Part shown: positions 23,110 to 35,380 of the stretch, in pieces | How positions within the stretch are numbered: position 1 is the first letter of the stretch | Layout of the letters: the number at the start of each line of letters is the position of its first letter | Origin: Glebionis coronaria | Lineage: Eukaryota > Streptophyta > Magnoliopsida > Asterales > Asteraceae | Reading direction: 5' to 3' | DNA: 64,000 nucleotides | Assembly: GCA_025667525.1 (NCBI GenBank) | Contig: CM046882.1 | Coordinates: forward strand, 211,280,592 to 211,344,591 | Translations under genes and position numbers: made by a program | Notes under the pieces: generated by a model | Told to the model about the DNA's origin: nothing | Database searches by the model: none | The model's input: the letters and a program-made list of their open reading frames with translations, nothing else

Positions 23110-24801
23110 TTCTCCATCATCTTCTTCCTTCAGTCTCCGATCGATCTTCATGTTAATATCAGGGGAGTACTTAGTTCTCATTATTATCTATACATATATG
23201 GTTGTGTTCTCCTTCTTACACTTGGAATTCTAGCATTAGCCTTTTGTGTTCTTAAGTGTAGGGGTAGCACCTTATCACTTTTGAACATTGAGGCCAATGT
23301 TCGGTTCTAAGTGTAGGGGGTTTTATATCATATTGATCATAGTCATGGCTACTTGTTTACCCTCTTGTATCCTATTTTGATCAAATGTGTGTTTATTTTT
23401 TTAATTTTATTTTGTTAAAAAATAATAAAACATTTTTGACCGTGCGTGATTGACTTGTCGCGTAGGCTAGAACAAAAGGGATCTTGACTCTGCTAGAGTG
23501 TTGATCTCGCTCCTCCCTTTACTTTTAGACTAAGCTTTTTGGAATTATGCAAATGAAAATACTAAACGTGGAGTAGTTGGTTCTATTTAGAGCTTATATG
23601 AATAACCTGTGGCTTTTCCTCCTAGATTATAACTAGACTAAATAAGTGTGGTTTTTTTTCAAGCCTTTGAACATTAAAAATTGTTTTGTTATGCAAAAAT
23701 AAATTCTTATGAAATTTTGATACATAGTCCTAGTTCAACTTTTTATATAAATTTGAGTGAAATAATACTTTCTTAAAAATTGAAATAATGTTGCATGAAT
23801 AATTATGTTGAAAAAAAAGAGAAAAGAAAAAAAAAGAGAAAGATACAGAAAATCGAAAAAAAGAGAGAAAAAAACAAGAAAAACAAAAAGAAAAAGAAAA
23901 AGAAAATTAAAAAAAAGGGAAAAAGAAAAAAAATGTTTAATAGAGTTAGAGTCGAATAAGTGAATAATTATTTATGTTGTTTTAATAATAATTGTGAGAA
24001 ACTTTCTTTTTCACAAATATTAATCCGAAGTTGAACTAGAATACGTCAATTTTTTTATAAGAGTTTAGATGGTATTAGAGAGTGTAGAAGTCAAAGGTCC
24101 CGTGAGCTCCGATACAATTCTCGAGGGTGTAAAAACTTAGCCTCCTAATCTTTGCTAAAGGACAAGCTGAGAAGAAAGTCGCTATATGGAGTGATCTCTC
24201 CTTTGAATCTCCAGTCTCTAAATTACCGTCGTTGTTTTTCATCTAAGTGTCTTTTATTAGCTTAGCGGTGATTTTAGAATCCCGCCAATCCCGATACTAT
24301 TCTCCGTGGGGTGTCAAAAGCCCGGGCACTTAACCGATTAGGTTGGGACGTTTTGAGAAGAAAGCCGCTACATGGGAAAGGCCACTTTTGAATCTTAAAT
24401 CTCGTGATTTTCGGTGAGTCTAATATTCCACTTAGATGATTAGCAACCATAACAAATGTTGATTTGAACGATCAAAACTTTGAAAATGAACACACTTGCC
24501 TAGTCTTTTATTACTGTGGGAGTGAGAAGTTATATTTACACAAGTTATTAGTATAAGTAGCGTTAGCATGTTGCCAAAACATTTGCACAATGAGTCTTAG
24601 CTTAGTTGGGAGTAATAAAAATAGGATGAAGATATTTATTCCCTAGAGACACCCAGTTTACGTGTTTCCCGTTCTATGATCCTTATACCTTGAATAAAAA
24701 GTCGACCATGGCGGGTCACAATGTATTTTTCTTTTATTAACAAGTTGATTTTGAATAGAGTGGTTTTAATTTGTTTTTGGACTTAACATTTGTGATAATA
24801 G
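23110..24801 (+). other. B 3' region right of C
   Basis: Starts with the duplicated TTCTC. GTGTAGGGG tracts at 23256 and 23311 flank a perfect H3 hairpin GAACATTG-AGGC-CAATGTTC (23283-23302), whose outer G/C pair replaces A/T in other copies. Positions 23811-23933 are almost pure A/G. No ORF of note. Confidence 0.7.
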
Positions 24802-24837
24802 TTGCTTGGGGGCAAGCAAAACTTAAGTGTAGGGGTG
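24802..24837 (+). promoter_or_regulatory. Hairpin H4 and polypurine tract of B
   Basis: Perfect TTGCTTG-GGGG-CAAGCAA stem-loop (24802-24819), then AAGTGTAGGGGTG (24825-24837) before the LTR. The stem sequence differs entirely from that of A, C and E, but position and shape are the same. Confidence 0.75.
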
Positions 24838-25939
24838 TGATAGACACGTAATTTCATGTTTTTAGTGGCAATATCCCTTCATTTATGGAATAATAAATAA
24901 CAAAATAAATGTATTTTTAGTGCATATCGTTGATATGTGTTATTAATTATTGTAGGTACGGATATCAAAGAAACAACAAGAAACGAAGCCAAAATGACAA
25001 AAACGATCACGAGACATGGAAAGAAGACGAAAAATCGAGTCTAACGGTGCCTTCATCTTCTATTGGACCGACCCATTACTATTCAAGTGGGCTTAGTTGC
25101 TTGCCTAATTTCTGGCCTGAAAATATATCAAGAAAAAGTGAGGCCCGTTTGAACACAAGCCCATCCTATCCTATCTTTTATAATAAGTAAATCTGGATCT
25201 AAATCATCATCATTATTCATTTGCATCTTTTTAGTTTTCTCATTTGTCTTTTCATTTTTTCCTTTAGTAAGTGTAAGATTAGTCTAGTTATTCTAGGATA
25301 GATTTAAGGATACAACTCAAATGCAACTCTTGTTTTTCTTACTTGTACTTGATTGATTTTCATTTGTGTTTCAATTTGGTTCGTTTAAGAAAGATTGCTG
25401 ATGTTTCTGTTTGTTGAAAAGTTAGAATTCTGTTTATGATTTTGGTTGTGGACTCGGTTACTAACAACCAATCAAATAGAAAGATAGGCATTCTCATCAT
25501 GACATACACCAATCATTATGTCATCATCAATGAATGATTAAAAGGTTCATGCTTTTAATGTTTTAATTAGTGTTAAATGCATCATTTCATACGTAATTTA
25601 GTTTTGCCTTTATAATTTTAATGCTCATTAGTTTCAAGTGTAATTTTCTTTAAAGAGTTTCTTGATTTTGGCTTTAATCAAAATAGTTTCATTTATGTCT
25701 TTTTTTATTAGTCGATCCATGTTGTCCTCTACAGATGCATAAAAGTTGGTTTTTGATCAAATTAATTAGTGGCAATTAGTATATGTATTTAGTGGTAATT
25801 AGTTTTTGGAATGGAGTTTAAGAAGACGGGTTTTGAAACTTTTGAAATGGGTCTCATCTCGTCATTTTTGCGATTTTCGTCCACGGTTAGCTTTATTCTT
25901 TTAACCTCGTTGTTTTATTATGTTAATTTGTATTGCCAT
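24838..25939 (+). repeat. 3' LTR of B, first part
   Basis: Matches 9065-10162. Interrupted by E after GCCAT (25935-25939); resumes at 36988. Confidence 0.9.
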
Positions 25940-26218
25940 TAATACCATGTTTTTACCAAGTATAAAAATAAAGTTCGTTGTACTAGTATTTTCGAATTGA
26001 TTACCAGTTGAAAGTGCGACTCAGTCGTTCTTGGTGGAAAATAAAATGGTTTGATTATCTATTTTAAACTAAAAGCAAATATGAAAATGTCGTTGAGTAA
26101 AAATAAAAGCTTTAACAATTAAACTAAAAATTACGAGTTAAAAATAAATGATTAAAAACTTAAAAACTTGAAAGTGAATTTAAAACTTAAAATTTTGTAA
26201 AAGTAAACATTTTAACCC

Positions 26219-26580
26219 ATCGGAATGTCAAATATCGGAATCCCGTCGGAATAATATCGGAAAAAACCGTCGGAATGTATCAAAGTTATTTCTGTCGGAA
26301 AATCTAATCAAGTATCGGAATAATGCACAAGAAACTCTATCGGAATAAATATATCGGAATACAATTCTATCGAAACATATTAAAAGAGAAAACTGTCGGA
26401 ATAATGGTTTCACCACTGTCGGAATATCAAATAATCACCTCCGTCGGAATCCCGATCGATTTAATAACCGTCGGAATCCAAAACCCTTTTCTGATACAAA
26501 GATCGGAATGAAGCGTCGGAATGTAAAATCCCAATCCGATGAAGGTATCAGAATCACCTGTTGGAAAAGGGTTTACCCTT
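26219..26580 (-). repeat. CGGAAT array in the E LTR
   Basis: CGGAAT recurs at irregular 12-30 bp spacing, often as GTCGGAAT or ATCGGAAT. The counterpart in the 5' LTR is 35655-36015. It is the reverse-strand equivalent of the ATTCCG array in A. Confidence 0.75.
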
Positions 26581-27100
26581 TTCCGATTGTATGTAAACTT
26601 AATAAGCAACAAATAAGCCGTCTTTTAAAAAGCACAATCCGAAACTTTACCAAATTTATAATAAGAAGAGCTAATAAGAATAAATAAGAACTTTCAAAAC
26701 TTTAAATAAGTAAATCTTTTAAAACAAACCATAAAAAGATGAAACTGTTTAGAACATTCAAAAGTAAATAAGCTAAATACAAAATAAGCCAATAAGCATG
26801 ATAAGCTCAAAGCTCAATCGTTTGAAAACTTAGATATGAATAAAAAGATAAAACTTTTAATCACATAAACATCAAGATGAAGCAAGATCAAGATTATCAC
26901 GAATCAAGATCAAAATTAAAAACAAGAAAGGTAGAATAAGATGGATATTAAAACAAGACTAAGCTTTAAAACGTAAAGATTAGATTAAAACAAGAAAGGA
27001 AGATAAAAGATGAAGTTCCTAGTGAGAGAAAGTTAAACACTTTATCTCTCTAAAATAAAAACTACTAAAATGAAAAATGAATACTAATTAACTAACTAAC

Positions 27101-27134
27101 ACCCTCCTAATGTGTCATTAGGAGGGTATATATA
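27101..27134 (-). promoter_or_regulatory. TATA box and perfect hairpin in the E 3' LTR
   Basis: On the minus strand TATATATA (27134-27127) is followed at once by an 11-bp perfect inverted repeat ACCCTCCTAAT / ATTAGGAGGGT with a 5-base loop. Also present in the 5' LTR at 36508-36541. Confidence 0.65.
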
Positions 27135-27576
27135 GGAGGTGGGGAGGTGCATGTGTTGCTTCCTTTTTCTTTCTTCTCGTCTCGACTCTATTTAAATTCT
27201 TTGTCTTCCTTGACGTCGTCTCGTGATTTGTCGATATAAATTGAACTCGTCTTAGAATTTTCTTCTATAATTAGACTTGGTTCTTCGACTTCATTTAACT
27301 TCCTTCTTTAGACTTTTTCTTCGATAAATCTTCAGAATAGGCATTGGACTTCCGTTCTTCTTGCACTTTTGACCTTTTGACTTCGTCTTTTGTCTTTTTC
27401 TTTGATAAAAGCCCGTGATAACCCGTGTTTTCTTCCTTTTTCATATTTTTTTATCCTGAAACACAATAAAAACACAAACCACGCATAATTCCGACTTTTA
27501 CGACATAAAATACACGTTTTAGTCTTGTTATTATTGGAAATAAGTGGTAAAAGGATAAGTGTTTTCACACTTATTA

Positions 27577-27616
27577 AATCCCCTACACTTGACCATTGCA
27601 ATGCCCTCATGTAATG
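27577..27616 (-). promoter_or_regulatory. Polypurine tract and hairpin H4 of E
   Basis: Minus strand: CATTACA / TGCAATG (27616-27594, one mismatch), then AAGTGTAGGGGATT (27590-27577) at the LTR edge. Confidence 0.75.
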
Positions 27617-29217
27617 CATTATTTTCAAAGCACAGATTACATTTCTCATCATAATTAACCCACCTTGGCCTTTATTAAATACTAAACATTAAGGAAACTA
27701 AAAAGATACAAAACAAGTAAAAGAATCAAAGACTTACATTGGGGTTTTGGTTGTCATGAATGTTTATCATCCTCAAGTTTCACGTTCCCCACACCAAGCT
27801 TATCAAAGAGATTATTGTTATTATATGTTAGCAAACTAACACAAACTCATGTGGCCCAATTATTCACTTAGACCCCCTTATTCCTAGGTGTATCTCTTAT
27901 ATTTTATAGTTGTCTTGAATGATCACGAGGATTCATTGTTTGACTTATTTCGATTGTTAATTTAAGCTAAAGTGGGACGATTTAAGCAATAGTTAGCTAA
28001 AGGACAAAATCTTTTAAAACTTCTTCTCGGGACCTCTTAAAGTTCATATATTGGCATAACTCGCTTCACGATTTAAGACCTTTCTCGGACCGATATTTGG
28101 CAGCAACTTCATACTTCGAATCTTGAGAGACGTTCTTGAAATTATGGTCTTCTCTTCATATTAGGAATTTCTTCACTTGAACTTTTTAAGAGATTCTTAA
28201 TATTTGGACCACGACTTCTTCATATTTCTCCAATCCTTATTTTGGACATTGATATACAACGATCCGCCTTCTTTTAGGACTTGGATCTATTTATCCTCAT
28301 ACCTTGTTAGGGCCTTTTTGGAAAGACTTCTCCATGATCATTAGGGGAGTATTTGCTTTTCGGCGTGTGTCTCGATCCTTCATATTGATTTTTGATAATT
28401 GATTCTTCTTATCACTCGGGATCTTTAGCAACAAAATGTATCCCTCATGCCTTGTTAGGGCCTTTTCGGACTCGCCAATCTTCGCATCCCGCTTTAATAA
28501 GTTATGCCTTGGCTATGAACTCTAATTAATACCGAGCAACTTTTAAGCGATCTTGGGCTAGAAGCTAAGTAACTTTTCAAATCGTACAACCTTATTTATT
28601 GCAAATATATTTATTAACAAGCGATGGGAGAATAAGCTTATAATCAACTCACATAAATTCATGAAAGAATACCAAACTTATAATTGACTTTATCATCTCT
28701 CGTTCTCCACAATTTAAAATCTCAAGGAATGAGACTCGTGGATGCTTAGCAAATTAAATCAAAGTTTTGGGTTTTCAAGTCATCTATAGGATCTTGCAAC
28801 TTTTTAGACTTTTTCAAGTTTAGAATTCACATTTTAAAGTTCCCTTGATAAACGACTTTCTCTGATCAATTATAGGAACTTGCGAAAAGTTCTTGTTCTT
28901 AACCCGTAAGAGTTATGACTTTCACGTTTTAAAGTTCCCTATATAAAAGCCTAACAAAACTTGACTTAAACACGTTAAGGATACTAGCTAGAGTAAATTT
29001 AGATAAGTAAACTCGGGTTGAGTCAAAAGATTCATGACGTTGAAAAATTAAAACCACTTTATTCAAAATTTATTCTATCAAAGAAAGTAAATAACGATGG
29101 CAAAGGAAAATACTACTATACAACTAGGCCAAAATAGATTAAAAATTTTGAAAAATGTCGAAAAATCAAATTTTTTAGTTAAAATGAGGACAAATTAATT
29201 GAAAAGCCAACTTACTT
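27617..29217 (-). other. E 3' untranslated region
   Basis: Noncoding, aligned with the 3' regions of A and C. Two GGCCCTAACAAGG motifs (minus strand) at about 28318 and 28465. An AACTTTAAA-type repeated phrase near 28840 and 28930 is also in A (3100-3220). No env-like frame. Confidence 0.6.
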
Positions 29218-29292
29218 CGATAGAAGTCCCCCTACACTTGATATAAACATTGTCCTCAATGTTTAAGCATGTGGGAGTAAACTCCCCTACAC
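29218..29292 (-). other. GTGTAGGGG tracts flanking hairpin H3 in E
   Basis: Minus strand order: tract near 29290, GGGAG/CTCCC, ACATTG-AGGA-CAATGT (29262-29247), tract near 29235. Same as A. Confidence 0.6.
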
Positions 29293-29552
29293 TTAGGACA
29301 TTGTGCACTTTGTTTAAATCATGCTAAGGGAAGGACAACTATAGTGACTTCATTGTCAACATATAAGATATGAAATATTGAATCACGACAATTTAGGATA
29401 GAACCAGGAAGACGGGTACACGGGATCACGGTTCGTCAAATGTCATCAAAAGTGCTCTTTGAAGCTTTTAATCCCTGCACATTGTAAGAAACAAGACAAC
29501 AAACACCTACGGGGCTTCCCCCTACACTTATTATGAAAACGGTAAAGGATAG

Positions 29553-29612
29553 ATCAACGGGTTACCTCCTGAGAAGCGCTTGTTTTTGTTAACCGAGTCA
29601 CGAGCCTGACTC
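29553..29612 (-). other. Post-pol hairpins of E
   Basis: Ten bases after the pol stop. H1 (minus strand) GAGTCA / TGACTC (29612-29595) is perfect. The H2 region reads CTCAGG-AGGTAA-CCCG, so its stem is weakened. The shared location proves the module follows pol in the complete element and the acidic ORF in the others. Confidence 0.65.
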
Positions 29613-29621
29613 GACCCAGAA

Positions 29622-32600
29622 CTAATTCAAGGGAAACGTGGTGAGGGATGGAATCATCTCATGAGAGATGTCCTCACCAAAGTACAGCTTCACACGCTGG
29701 CCATTCACTTTAAAATTAGGCCCATTTGCTTGAGAAAGCTCAATGGTACCGTAAGGGAAAATTTTAGCAAAGGTGAATGGACCAGACCAACGGCTCTTCA
29801 GCTTGCCCGAGAAGATCTTCAATTGAGAGTTAAAAAGTAAAACTTGATCACCAACGTGAAACTCTCGGTTCTTAATGCTTGCATCATGAATGATCTTGGT
29901 CTTCTCCTTGTAGATCAATGAATTCTCATAAGCTTCATTCCTCAGTTCATTTAGCTCGTTGAGTTGTATCTTCCGAAGATCACCGGCTTTGTTGATATCA
30001 AAATTGCCCACTTCAAGGCCCAGTACGCCTTATGCTCCAACTCAATAGGGAGGTGGCATTCCTTCCAGTACACAAGACGATATGGAGTGCGACCAATCGG
30101 TGTCTTATATGCGGTACGAAAAACCCACAAAGCATCATCTAACTTATCGGCCCACGAGGCACGATGCTCTCCCACAGTACGCTCAAGAATTTGCTCTAAA
30201 ATTCTCTTCAATCCATGGTTAGATATCTCGGCTTGATCATTTGTTTGGGGAAGATAAGCGGTGGAAAGACGGTGATTGACACCGTACATAGCCATGACTC
30301 GAGCAAATTGATCATTGCAAAAATGAGTCCCGCGGTCACTGATTATAGCACGAGGAACACCGAATCGAGCAAAAAGCTGCTTCAAAAAGTTCACAACCAC
30401 CCTCGCATCGTTCGTAGGGAGAGCCTTTGCTTCAACCCATTTAGATACGTAGTCAACGGCTACGAGGATGTACTTGTTCCTTTTAGATGATGGAAATGGC
30501 CCATAAAGTCGATGCCCCATACGTCAAAGATTTCACATTCTTGGATGAAATTTTGAGGCATCTCATCTTTATGTATGATCTTGCCTTGGCTTTGCCAAGC
30601 ATCACAATGTTTAACCATTTCATGAGTGTCATGATAAATGGAGGGCCAATAGAATCCAGAGTCGAACACTTTCTTCGCGGTATTGTTAGGACCACAGTGA
30701 CCACCGGTGGGTCCTTTATGGCAAGCTTCAAGGAGTAATAAAGTTGCCGGCGCATCAACATACCGAGGAATGACAAGATCCTCACATTGTTTGAAAAGGT
30801 AAGGGTCGTCCCAAAAATAGTGTTCAATGTCTTTAAAGAACTTTTTCTTTTGTTGGACGTTAACCCTTCCTTGGGAATTCCACCCGCCAAATAGTTTGCA
30901 ATGTCTGCAAACCATGGGGTTTCATCAAGATTAGAGTTAATAAACATCAAGGCCTCAAGGGGAAAAGAGTCATTAATCTCTTGATTTGGGACCTCCCCTT
31001 GATAAGGATCCTCGAGTCTACTAAGATGATACGCGACTAGGTTTTTTGCTCCCCTTTTATCACGAATTTCGATTTTAAATTCTTGTAGGAGCAAAACCCA
31101 ACGAAGAAATATTTGCTTGGAATCTTGTTTAGTTAACAAGTAATTCAACACGGAATGGTCGGTATAGACAATGGTGGTGGAAAGGACAAGATAGGGGCGA
31201 AACTTTTCAAAAGCATACACTACAGCTAAAAGCTCTTTTTCGGTAGTGGTATAATGCAATTAAGCCCCCGTCATTGTCTTGCTAGCATAATGGATTGGTT
31301 GGAAGTGTTTGTTCACTCTTTGTCCCAAAACTGCTCCAATAGCAAAATCGCTAGCATCACACATCAATTCAAAAGGTAACTCCCAATTAGGGGTAACCAA
31401 GACAGGTGCCTTAGTGAGTTTATCCTTAAGAAGACTTAAAGAGTCAATACACTCTTTAGAAAAGATAAAAGGAGTATCTTTTTCCAAGAGGTGGGTCATC
31501 GGGCGAGTGATTTTAGAAAAATCTTGAATGAATCGACGATAGAAGCCCGCATGACCAAGGAAACTTCTCACACCCTTAACGGTTGAAGGTGGAGGTAATT
31601 TAGCAATCACATCGACTTTAGCACGGTCGACTTCAAGACCGGCTTTGGATATTTTATGACCAAGAACAATGCCTTCTTTTACCATGAAATGACATTTTTC
31701 CAAATTAAGAACGAGACGAGTGTCTTCACATCATTTGAGCATATGTTCTAAATTGGCAACGCAAGATGAGAAAGAATAACCATATACCAAGAAATCATCC
31801 ATGAAGACTTCCATAGTTTCTTCAACCATGTCATAGAATATAGCCATCATACACCTTTGGAAAGTCCCGGGAGCATTACATAAGCCGAAAGGCATTCTTT
31901 TGTTAGCAAATGTTCCATAAGGACAAGTGAATGTGGTTTTCTCTTGGTCTTTAGGGTCGATGGGAATTTGAAAATACTCAAGAAACCGTCTAAGACGATA
32001 TGGTAATCATTAGGCGCTAAACGCTCGAGCATTTGATCCATGAAAGGAAGAGGAAAATAATCCTTGCGAGTGGCATCATTGAGCTTGCGATAGTCTATGC
32101 AAACTCGCTAACCCGTGACAAGTCGAGTAGGAATCAACTCGTTGTTTTCATTAGGAACAACCGTTATTCCGCCTTTCTTAGGCACACAATGGACGGGACT
32201 TACCCATGGCGAATCCGAAATAGGGTAAATCATTCCGGCATCTAGAAGTTTGATAACCTCTTTCTTGATGACGTCATGAATTTTAGGATTAACCCTTCTT
32301 TGGCTTTGGATTGCGGGTTTAAAGTCATCCTCCATGAGAATTTTATGAGTACAAAAGTTCGGATCAGTTCCGCGGATATCGGAAATTTTCCAAGCAATTG
32401 ATTTCTTATGATTCTTCTACACGTCGATAAGTCGAGACTTTTCTTCTTCTTTCAAGTCCTTTACGACGATGACGGGTAACTTCTTATTGTCTTCAAGGAA
32501 CATGTATTCGAGATGAGACGGTAAATCCTTAAGCTCTAAATCCGGACGATTTTGGATGGAAGGCGTAGTCAAATTCAGATCATCGATAGAGATTTCCTTA

Positions 32601-33469
32601 GGAGAAGGTGGAGAAATATGGTCCTCATTGAGAAGTTTCTCGATGGTACGAATGTCTTCATCCCAATTGGAGGTAGAATTGTCATATTGTAACTCCACAT
32701 CCCCCAAAGTTGCTTCAAATTCTTTCAAAAGGAAATCACTTTCTCCAAATGGAGTTAGTGATGGAGCAATAGAGGCAACGGTCTCAACAATGGGTAGAGA
32801 AGAAGAACCACTTTTACAAGTGTCTTTGAAATGCTCTTCACAAGCCTCATCAAGAACGTCAATGAAATTAACGCTCTCGTTTTCATAAGGTTGCTTAGAA
32901 AGTTTACCCATGTTGAAGATGATTTTATCGTCAACAACTCTCATGATTAATTTGCCCGCGGCTACATCAATGAGAGTTCGACCGGTCCTCAAGAATGGAC
33001 GTCCAACGATTAATGGAACACGAGGATCCATCTCGTAGTCAACGACAACAAAATCCGCAGGAAAGGTGAATTTTTCGACATCGACGAAGACATCTTCGGT
33101 TATCCCCACCGGACAAGGAACCGTACGGTTAGCTAATTCCAATGTCATTCGTGTGGGGACTAGCTCGGGTAGAGATAATTGTTTCCAAACACTTAATGGA
33201 ATTAAGTTTATACTAGCACCTAGATTGGCTAGGGCCATACAATTCTCTACCCCGGGGAAGTTGCAAGGAATGAGAAAACGACCCGGATCACCAAGTTTGG
33301 TGGGTAATTTCCTTAAGAGCACTACGGAGCAATTCTCATTAAGTTGGGTCTGAGCGATATCAAGAAGCTTTTCTTTGTCACTGAGAAGATCTTTAAACAT
33401 TTTAGCATATTTCGGCATGTGAGCGAGAGCCTCGGCAAAGGAGATGTTGAAATTTAGTTGTTTAAACAT
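29622..33469 (-). pseudogene. Athila-like pol (protease, RT, RNase H, integrase) of E, with lesions
   Basis: Reading leftward from 33469: aspartic protease (ALANLGAS near 33226, where A has ADLGA, so the catalytic Asp is Asn here; LIVGRPFLRTG near 33040); RT from about 32335 (RVCIDYRKLND near 32105, FMDD box near 31800); RNase H (CDASDFAIGAVLGQR near 31360, YTDHS near 31165, HLSRLEDP near 31025); integrase with an HHCC zinc finger (30780-30590, one Cys changed to Trp) and core residues in GIDFMG (about 30510), ISDRGTHF (about 30335) and [14 protein letters not shown] (about 30225). Stops at 32417, 32108 and 31260 and frameshifts near 32000, 31720 and 30850 break it. The end (TFPLN) lies 10 bp before H1. 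Known role: copying and integrating the element. Not functional as it stands; relatives could serve B, C and D. Confidence 0.9.
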
Positions 33470-33514
33470 TTTAAGAAAGTTAGAAACCTAAATATCATCC
33501 TTGTTCTTCAACTT

Positions 33515-35166
33515 CTATTTCCTCAACCTTGAGGGATAAGGTGTATTGGGTTGAGATGAAGGCTTTGGAATAGAATTCTCACTCACATCTTTGGGTGGTG
33601 GAGGGGTGGAAGTAGAAGGTGGTGGAATTGGAGAAGGGGACTCGTTTTCCTTTGTCACAATTACCAGTGTAGGTGTAGGAATCTCGGTTTCCTTTAAACC
33701 TTTTCCACTTCGAGTGGTGATTGCTTTCATCTCCCCTCTTGGATTAGCAACGGTGTTACTCGGAAGAGAACCCGAACCCGAGGCTTGATTATTTGGAAGA
33801 AACTAGCCATCATATCCCTTAAGTCATTCGTTTGACTGCTCAAAGAGTTTCGCATATCGGCTCGAAGATCATTACCTTGTTTCGCCATATCTCCTTTTAG
33901 GTTGATGATTTTTCGCTGAAGATTATGCACCAGTGCGTCATTAGTCCTCATGTAAGTTTCAACCTCGTGATTAAATGTGGTGGGTTGGGTGGGAGGAGGA
34001 GCATGGTAGGCAGGTGGTTGATAAGCGGGTTGTTGGTAAACTTGGTTGTTTCCTTGAGGTAGATATGGGTTTCTTTGGGTTTGAATTTGATTTGGAGCTC
34101 GAGGTTGGTTTTGATTGTTGCGATTGAGGTTGTTTTGGTTTTGAGGTGGAAAACCGGGTGGTGAAAGGAAGTTGTTTGAACGATAAGTGAGCAAATTGCG
34201 GTCACCTTGTGGACGTACTTGATAGCCTCCCGTAGAAAAGTTACCGTTAGCGGCATACACATTTTCCGGATTGTCATGAGTCGAAGGACAATCGATGTAT
34301 GAATGAGATCCCCCGCATATTTCGCATGACTGACTCAAAGCATTAACCTACGCATTGTTGCTTTTGGCATTGTTGGCGGTTTATAGAGCAAGTGCTTCAA
34401 CAATCGAAGTAAGCTTGTCAATTTTCTTGTCAGCGTCACTAGTACTAGCACTAGCCACATTATCCCGAATACTCTTAGTTTGCACTCTAGACTTATTCTC
34501 AATAATATCCCATGCGGCATTAGAAGACTTTACCAAAATGTTACCCCCGAAGCACTATTTAATGAATCTTGGTCATTCATGCTTAAACCATTGTATAAAG
34601 TATTAATTTGATGTACTTTTGTGAAACCATGTTGTGGACACTTTCTTAAAAGTTCCTTAAAACGGTCCCAAGATTCACTAAATCTCTTACCGTACTTTTG
34701 TTCAAAGTTAATAATTTCATTCCGCAAAGCGGTAGTACGTGAGGGTGGGAAATATTAGTTGATGAATTTGGTCTCTAAATCCGACCACGTAAGAATACTT
34801 TGTGGCAGTTCCTTATCAAGCCAATGTCGGGCATGTCCCTCTAAGGAGAAAGGAAAAAGTTGCAAGCGAATCACCTCTTGTGAAACCCCATTATACTTGA
34901 CCGTATTAGTGAGTTGAAGGAACCTTTTGATATGGTCATGAGGATCATCAAGTGTACGCCCCAAGAATGGTTGAGCAGAGACCATTTGAATGAAACCGGA
35001 TTTGAGCTCAAAGTTGTTGGCGCCAATCTCGGGTATGACAATAGCATCAGTGTTGCCCTCTACGCGATTGCAAAAGCTCGATCATTGGTCGATTGTCCAT
35101 GGTGACAATAGGTGGAGTTTCGACTTCGGCTTGAGTTGCTTTCTTCTTATGAGCACGGGTACGCAT
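33515..35166 (-). pseudogene. Gag of E, with lesions
   Basis: Starts at 35166 (ATG; MRTRAHKKKAT). Capsid-like region at about 34985-34530 (HIKRFLQLTNTVK, GHARHWLDKELP, LRKCPQHGF). Zinc knuckle CEICGGSHSYIDC near 34325, then a Gln/Asn/Pro-rich stretch, a coiled segment and a proline-rich end (PIPPPSTSTPPPPKD near 33630). Frameshifts near 35080, 34520 and 33730 and stops near 34755 and 33515 break it. The second half matches A's Gag remnant. Known role: virus-like particle formation and RNA binding. Confidence 0.85.
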
Positions 35167-35363
35167 ACACACCTACAAAAAGAAAAGAAAGATAGACAAG
35201 AAATATTTTTGATTTTTTAAGTTTTTCTATTTTTTTTTATTTTTGAATTTTTTTTTTTTTATAGATTTTTGAAAATTTTTGACACAAAAAATAACGTTCA
35301 AAAGTGAACGGATCCCAAAATCCAACGCGTCTCACTGAAAACCGTTAATCTTAACGAAAAGAG

Positions 35364-35378
35364 CCGGCAGCGGCGCCA
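35364..35378 (-). promoter_or_regulatory. Primer binding site of E (tRNA-Asp type)
   Basis: Minus strand TGGCGCCGCTGCCGG, two bases from the LTR end. Close complement of the tRNA-Asp 3' end, as known for Athila. Confidence 0.85.
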
Positions 35379-35380
35379 TT

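Larger units (their letters stand above)
25940..27576 (-). repeat. 3' LTR of E
   Basis: 1,637 bp, matching 35381-36982 with scattered substitutions (by eye around 95-97% identical). Reading on the minus strand it opens with ATAAGTGT-GAAA-ACACTTAT (27574-27555), a perfect 8-bp hairpin with a GNRA-type loop. Confidence 0.92.

Noticed and set aside
27617..29552. env-like ORF between pol and 3' LTR of E
   Set aside because: Some Athila elements have one, but all frames here are short and the region aligns with noncoding 3' regions of A and C.
30215..33353. Plus-strand ORFs opposite E's pol (30215, 30487, 31309, 32033, 32556, 33066)
   Set aside because: Antisense shadows of a clear pol frame on the minus strand.
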